This document shows, piece after piece, positions 45,142 through 48,946 of a DNA stretch of 48,946 nt. Under the pieces are notes generated by a model. That model was given only the letters and a program-made list of their open reading frames with translations. It made no database searches and was not told the origin of the DNA. The position numbers were made by a program, and so were the translations under genes. This DNA is from an uncultured Bacteroidales bacterium (GTDB taxonomy: Bacteria; Bacteroidota; Bacteroidia; Bacteroidales; Paludibacteraceae), in NCBI GenBank assembly GCA_902798965.1, contig CADBYS010000023.1, positions 1 through 48,946 on the forward strand, written 5' to 3'. Each line of letters begins with the position of its first letter. Position 1 is the stretch's first letter.

Positions 45142-45204
45142 GGATGCGATGAGCATACGTCAATTAGGATGTTTTAGTTTAAATCTTCTCTCAAAAACAT
45201 AATG

Positions 45205-45576
45205 CTATTTTACTCTGTAATATCTTGCTCCTGTAGTACTTAACAAGCAATCCGTTTCTGGCAAATATGTAAAAGCAGAGAGCAGTTCTCCTTTATATTC
45301 ATCCAGCCAATAGTCGTTGAAATCGTGACGTACTTCCACATTATCACCTCGGATTGTGTATGTCAGATGAACCCATGATTTACTTTCTCCTCGAAGCACA
45401 GCCGATAATGTAGCTGAACCAGATGGGGAAAAATAAAAAGTTTCCCAGTTCTTAGAATCATACACAGCCTTATATGAGTGCCCTATAATTGTCTTCGCAT
45501 CGCGATTTTGGTTCTCGCAACTTGTAAAAAGAACAGCCATCATAGCCGCAGCGAGAATTATGAATATTCGTTTCAT
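45205..45576 (-). CDS. Hypothetical lipoprotein
   Basis: 123 residues. Signal peptide MKRIFIILAAAMMAVLFTSC with lipobox ending at C20, so a lipid-anchored protein. The mature part (about 100 residues, beta-rich, for example NWETFYFSPSGSATLSAVLRG) resembles lipocalin-like or DUF-type small Bacteroidetes lipoproteins without clear assignment. It lies 18 bp after the next lipoprotein gene on the same strand. Confidence 0.7.
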   Translation of the reverse strand: MKRIFIILAAAMMAVLFTSCENQNRDAKTIIGHSYKAVYDSKNWETFYFSPSGSATLSAVLRGESKSWVHLTYTIRGDNVEVRHDFNDYWLDEYKGELLSAFTYLPETDCLLSTTGARYYRVK

Positions 45577-45594
45577 AGGTTATTGTGTTATCAA

Positions 45595-45975
45595 CTATTT
45601 CATAATGAAATAGACCATATTGCCGGTTCGTGTAACGATTAATCCGTGATCAGTCAACGCCAACCATGATGATTCCTTTGTGGCTTCGTATTCGCCAAAT
45701 CCATTGCTTATAAACCATTTCTTGATAGTAGCCTCATCCCAACGATGCTTGCCTTCGTTTGTCAGACTCTTGCTTATTTCCTTCCATTGATCGTTTGAAA
45801 TGGGAACTCTAATATAATGACCATCATCAAGTGTCACATTGAGTGAACTCTGAAAGTCAGAATAGGTTTCCGTATCCGTCCACACAGTGTATTTTTCTTC
45901 ACTGCATGATTGGAACGTAATGGCAGTTACAAGAAGAATGCTTAATGTAACTAAAAAAGATAAAAATCGTTTCAT
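45595..45975 (-). CDS. Hypothetical lipoprotein
   Basis: 126 residues. Signal peptide with lipobox FQSC (cysteine at position 24). The mature part is small and mixed (HRWDEATIKKWFISNGFGEYEATKESSWL) and no family was recognised. It probably forms an operon with the lipoprotein gene at 45205-45576. No consensus promoter was seen in the 163 bp upstream. Confidence 0.65.
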   Translation of the reverse strand: MKRFLSFLVTLSILLVTAITFQSCSEEKYTVWTDTETYSDFQSSLNVTLDDGHYIRVPISNDQWKEISKSLTNEGKHRWDEATIKKWFISNGFGEYEATKESSWLALTDHGLIVTRTGNMVYFIMK

Positions 45976-46138
45976 GGATATATTGTGTTTTGTTTGTTGC
46001 TATCAGCTAAATAATTATAAGACAAGGAGCATCATAAATATTCTTTTTTGTGTTCCACACTTTAGGCCATATGTCAGCATTTCTCCATGCATAATGCATT
46101 TTGCTAGTATATTGATTCACGCAGAGGGATTAATAAAG

Positions 46139-47449
46139 TCATTTACTTTTCGCCTCTTTTTCTTTTGCTAATCTCAAGTCCCATAACGTTTTACCTTGGT
46201 ATGTGAAAAATTTAGGTCCTTGATATGCACCTGATGGCGTTCTCTTTTCTTGAGGCAAATATTTGAGCACAAACTGATTCAGGGAATATTCTTTCCCGTT
46301 ATATTCAATTGTATTATCTGAAATCACACGTACATCAAAACCAGTTGATTCGAAGATTAGCTTATCACCCACCTTCAAATCTATCATAGAGAATTTGAAT
46401 GGAGTCCGCTTTGGTTTATCTGATGTGCTTTGGTTCGCAGATTTGTCAAAATTATTGTCAATAAACTCCAACAAAGGTTTGTACTCATCTTGAGATAGTC
46501 GAATAGCACCTTGAGGAGCCATTTTTAACCCATTAGCGAGCAATTTCTGCAATGATAGACGTTTGTCTTTAACAGTTCCGGTTAGTTTGACACGCACAAA
46601 CAATCCTCCCTGTGCACCAAAATCTTTATTAGACTCTCCATCTTTCTTTGCAAATTGGTCTTCCTCATTGATGATTTTGGATGCGGAGAAGGGTAATTGA
46701 CTATCCACTACTTCAAAACGATATATGATGGCTTTATCAGGGAGGGAACTATAAATATATCCTCTATCTCCCTTGCTAATGCGTTTTATATTGTTAGATA
46801 TGCGCCAATATACTTCTCCGTATTTGCGGAAACATGCACTCAGATCAAATCTCTTCGGACTTGAAGGGAGCAACCATACATTACTCTGCGAAGCCGGAAC
46901 ATCTTCGATTGGTGTTTCTTGTTGAACCACTTCCTGTTGCGGTATCTCATTCGTGCTAACAGCCGTTTTTAGGAATATATCAAATCCGGCGGCACAAATA
47001 TAGTTCTTTGCTTCTTCAAAGATTGGTTCAAGCGTGTAGATTTGATTCTTCTTCAATGGCGGTTGTTGAGGAACTTGTTTGTTTTCTGACAGATCATAGT
47101 AACCTAATTCTTTTAACGCTTCGTATGTCTTAGCCTCCAGCCATCTTACTTCGGTAGTGGATAATGTATCTCCGGTAGAGTGAAATACGATGGCCTCTGT
47201 CCAAAAGTCTTTCGCCTCGTGGTTTTTTAAACGCTTAATAGAGTCATCCGTCTCGCCGACATATAGTTGACGCTTATCTCGATTAATCAAGATATATAAA
47301 GCCGGTTTACTCAATTCAGAAGATCGCTCCGCTACAAATTTCTTATCGGCTCTGTCTATCACAAACAATTCGGTTACTTGAGTCTCGCAACTGATAACTC
47401 GCGAAACCAAAGTATTGTCAGGAACCAAAATTTGAAATACTTTTGTCAT
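46139..47449 (-). CDS. GIY-YIG nuclease with EVE-like and RAMA-like domains
   Basis: 436 residues. Residues about 48-110 are a GIY-YIG nuclease: KPALYILINRDKRQLYVGETDD, then a Lys/Arg helix and a Glu in EVRWLEAKTYE. Residues about 190-330 look like an EVE/PUA-like fold: NVWLLPSSPKRFDL, W in VYWRISNNIK, KGDRGYIYSS, IIYRFEVVDSQLPF. Residues about 350-426 fit the RAMA (or DUF4357) pattern: DLKVGDKLIFE, YNGKEYSLNQFVLKYL, FTYQGKTLWDLR. EVE and RAMA domains are associated with recognition of modified nucleic acids, so this may be a nuclease directed at modified DNA; this is inference. A palindrome lies 30 bp upstream. Confidence 0.85.
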   Translation of the reverse strand: MTKVFQILVPDNTLVSRVISCETQVTELFVIDRADKKFVAERSSELSKPALYILINRDKRQLYVGETDDSIKRLKNHEAKDFWTEAIVFHSTGDTLSTTEVRWLEAKTYEALKELGYYDLSENKQVPQQPPLKKNQIYTLEPIFEEAKNYICAAGFDIFLKTAVSTNEIPQQEVVQQETPIEDVPASQSNVWLLPSSPKRFDLSACFRKYGEVYWRISNNIKRISKGDRGYIYSSLPDKAIIYRFEVVDSQLPFSASKIINEEDQFAKKDGESNKDFGAQGGLFVRVKLTGTVKDKRLSLQKLLANGLKMAPQGAIRLSQDEYKPLLEFIDNNFDKSANQSTSDKPKRTPFKFSMIDLKVGDKLIFESTGFDVRVISDNTIEYNGKEYSLNQFVLKYLPQEKRTPSGAYQGPKFFTYQGKTLWDLRLAKEKEAKSK

Positions 47450-47478
47450 ATCTTAGTATTAGTTTTTATCGTTCAATT

Positions 47479-47496
47479 TGTGCGACGTGTCGCACA
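47479..47496. promoter_or_regulatory. Near-perfect palindrome TGTGCGAC-GT-GTCGCACA upstream of the GIY-YIG gene
   Basis: Two 8-bp arms separated by 2 bp. It lies 30-47 bp before the start codon of the minus-strand gene at 47449, where an operator would sit. Nearby are further hairpins (GCGT/ACGC around 47525-47545, GCC/GGC around 47570-47590). No recognisable gene occupies 47450-47604. Confidence 0.7.
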
Positions 47497-47604
47497 TTTT
47501 CCAAGTGTCCACGACAAAACAAGCGTCAATAAACGCCTTTTATGTCACCCTATATTACGTCTTGGGCTGCCGACGCGCCGAAAACTTGGCGAGAGTAATA
47601 CTCC

Positions 47605-48111
47605 TTACTTTTCTTGATGAGTATATCTTTCCGGCACATGACTGATGAACTTCTGATAATATGTCAGAACTTTGTCATGCAACGGGTGGTCATGACGTAA
47701 TAGAATACCGGTATAGTATTTTGTATCTTTAAACGTAACCGAATCACTATACAAGGTCATCTCATGGTTGCGCGCATAGTCATAAAACCATAAATGATAC
47801 AATCGGTCACGCGCTGCTTGACGTTGGTCTGTAGGATCACAAATGTACAACATTACGGTAGGCTCTTGGTTAAAGAACTCTTCCAGAATGAGTGTAACGA
47901 CATCCAATATTTTTGGATCGTATGTCCCGTGCTCATGTTCTATGTTATCAATAAAGAACAAGTATGAGCCATCACCCATGAAGTATGTGTACTTGTAGAA
48001 TCCGACCTTGTATTGTATGTGCTGATCGGTCACAAAACCAAAAGCCATATCGTTGATCTGAACCAACTGATATGGTGAGTGCTGATTGAGTTTTTCTGCT
48101 GAAAGTTTCAT
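47605..48111 (-). CDS. DUF6169-like protein
   Basis: 168 residues from the ATG at 48111 (MKLSAEKLNQHSPYQLV). The pattern YQLVQINDMAFGFVTDQHIQYKVGF, DVVTLILEEFF and YICDPTDQRQAARDRLYHLWFYDY fits the DUF6169 family of Bacteroidetes, recognised by pattern. Such genes often occur with a small upstream gene. The start codon overlaps the stop of the 47-residue gene upstream (ATGA). Function unknown; a toxin or immunity role is only speculation. Confidence 0.8.
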   Translation of the reverse strand: MKLSAEKLNQHSPYQLVQINDMAFGFVTDQHIQYKVGFYKYTYFMGDGSYLFFIDNIEHEHGTYDPKILDVVTLILEEFFNQEPTVMLYICDPTDQRQAARDRLYHLWFYDYARNHEMTLYSDSVTFKDTKYYTGILLRHDHPLHDKVLTYYQKFISHVPERYTHQEK

Positions 48112-48251
48112 ACCGCCATTTGTGCTTCTTGTTGACGAATCTGCTCGCGCCATTTCTCGCGGGCATCAATCATCTGTTGAAACGCATTGGCATACTCATC
48201 AGGGCTGTTGTAATGTACAAAAACATCCTCCATATTCGTCATATATTTCAT
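48108..48251 (-). CDS. Small protein paired with the DUF6169 gene, 47 residues
   Basis: ATG at 48251, TGA at 48108-48110 overlapping the DUF6169 start. Begins MKYMTNMEDVFVHY; the second half is a charged helix (MIDAREKWREQIRQQE) ending QMAV. The ATGA overlap and a promoter-like site just upstream support real expression. Small acidic/charged partner proteins are typical of toxin-antitoxin pairs, but nothing here proves that. Confidence 0.7.
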   Translation of the reverse strand: MKYMTNMEDVFVHYNSPDEYANAFQQMIDAREKWREQIRQQEAQMAV

Positions 48252-48260
48252 TTCCGCCTA

Positions 48261-48292
48261 CAAAGTTACTAAAAATTTTTCAAATATGCAAG
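48261..48292 (-). promoter_or_regulatory. Bacteroidetes-type promoter for the small protein-DUF6169 pair
   Basis: TAACTTTG (48268-48261 on the minus strand) with CTTG, one base off TTTG, at the correct 20-nt distance. The start codon is only 9 bases from the -7 box, so the mRNA would be almost leaderless. Confidence 0.55.
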
Positions 48293-48502
48293 AGTAGGGG
48301 GCAGAATTTTGAAAAAATGAGGGAGAATTTTTGTTTTTTAGTCCAAAATTGCCCAAAATCATACAAAAATTATTGCGATGGGGTTTTAGTAAATTAAAAA
48401 CATACGATGGATTACGCGCGTCGCGTTCGGCAAATTGTGTTAACGCTTTACCGTCTCGGAGAGGACGATTTGTTTTATGGTCGCAATCTGCGATCTTAAA
48501 GT
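48293..48502. other. Intergenic region with a GC-rich island
   Basis: The first part is AT-rich. From about 48405 to 48497 a GC-rich island contains small hairpins (TCGCA-ATC-TGCGA at 48481-48493, CGTC/GACG at 48452-48467). No coding gene was supported; it may be a structured element or a remnant. Confidence 0.4.
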
Positions 48503-48866
48503 TTATCTCACTTGTTTCAGTATATCTTCCGGGTTGGTGCCGATCTGGGTGATGGCACAAAGTTTCTTACCCATATCCTTCAGCGAGTGCCCGTAATGAT
48601 AAACCGTGTCATCGACAATCAGCCAGCGGTCGTGCGAGGCTTTTGCCCATTTGTGCGTGTTGATCGGTTGTTTGCCTTTGGACGCGTTATGTACATCGCG
48701 CAAGGTCTTATGTTGTTAATGTGGCGAGTAATAACAGTTCTGTCCTTTTGGAATAATTCTGCCATCTGTTGTTGCGTTAGCCACACAGTTTCATCTGTCC
48801 CTCTTTGGGACTATCTATCGCCCCTCGCACTTCATTAATTGCTTCATTAAATGTTACTTTTGCCAT
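48503..48866 (-). pseudogene. Degraded RhuM-type gene
   Basis: Three reading-frame fragments lie in order on the minus strand. A 29-residue start frame (48866-48777, MAKVTFNEAINEV). A RhuM DNA-binding N-terminus in another frame (about 48795-48709, ETVWLTQQQMAELFQKDRTV, then RHINNI). Then a third frame (48703-48503) with HKWAKASHDRWLIVDDTVY and HYGHSLKDMGKKL, a segment common in the C-terminal part of RhuM/ORF6N-type proteins. The middle of a normal protein is missing. This is a frameshifted and deleted remnant; RhuM genes often travel with mobile or restriction-related regions. Confidence 0.75.
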
Positions 48867-48946
48867 AATCTTTGAAATTAGTTTAATTCGTTTAATTAGT
48901 GAACCTAAAACATGTTCACCGGAATAGTTTTAATAGTTTTTGATTG

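Noticed and set aside
48258-48560. Open frames on either strand across the gap 48.26-48.56 kb
   Set aside because: They cross the promoter and the AT-rich gap, have mixed composition and no recognisable motif.
9641-48946. Repeat arrays as a CRISPR array
   Set aside because: No array has repeats of 24-40 bp separated by unique spacers, and no cas gene is present.

Overview
The window looks like a chromosomal piece of a member of the order Bacteroidales (phylum Bacteroidota), probably gut or rumen associated. Three things point there. Several intergenic regions carry the Bacteroidetes promoter TTTG-N20-TAnnTTTG. The primary sigma factor is short and begins MRQLKI. The gene content (flotillin-like FloA with short NfeD, PhoH, lpxD-lpxC-lpxA, mnmG-apt-uvrC, large secreted proteins with InlB-type and Flg_new repeats) is typical. 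The family cannot be fixed by reading alone; Paludibacteraceae-like or Muribaculaceae-like lineages are guesses.

Layout. 0-6.7 kb: the 3' end of a secreted multi-repeat protein, then a 1921-residue secreted endonuclease I-like protein with many beta-sandwich and InlB-type modules, closed by a strong bidirectional terminator. 6.7-18.3 kb: a long minus-strand run, in transcription order trxA, tRNA-Arg(UCU), sigA, an HD phosphohydrolase, lpxD, lpxC, lpxA, two unknown genes, glnS, an HsdR-N-like protein, phoH and yifB. 18.5-22.5 kb: minus-strand nfeD-like, floA, an omega-amidase-like hydrolase and recJ, from a promoter divergent to topA. 22.6-31.9 kb: plus-strand topA, yraN, mnmG, a parS-like site, apt, uvrC, tsaE and pepD. 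32-37.7 kb: minus-strand coiled-coil secreted protein, upp, VanZ-like, dprA, a 55-residue membrane protein and parC. 37.8-40.8 kb: plus-strand fused DEDD exonuclease-Sua5, an undecaprenyl-phosphate sugar transferase and xseB. 40.8-48.9 kb: an accessory region, all minus strand and partly AT-richer, with a DUF4143 ATPase, gene debris, small secreted proteins and lipoproteins, a GIY-YIG protein with EVE-like and RAMA-like domains, a DUF6169 pair and a wrecked RhuM-type gene.

Functional links. lpxD, lpxC and lpxA give three early steps of lipid A synthesis. TsaE and the Sua5 domain both serve tRNA t6A synthesis; MnmG, GlnS and tRNA-Arg add further translation genes. TopA, ParC, RecJ, UvrC, XseB, DprA, YifB and YraN handle DNA topology, repair and uptake. 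Apt and Upp salvage bases.

Most notable non-gene structure: short tandem arrays, mostly with a 7-bp period and usually four units, sit at many gene junctions. Each junction has its own unit sequence, except two distant ones that share almost the same unit. Other leads are an unfused LpxC where most Bacteroidetes have LpxC-FabZ, a parS-like site after mnmG, overlapping divergent promoters at 37.75 kb, an exonuclease-Sua5 fusion, and the GIY-YIG/EVE-like/RAMA-like protein preceded by a near-perfect palindrome.
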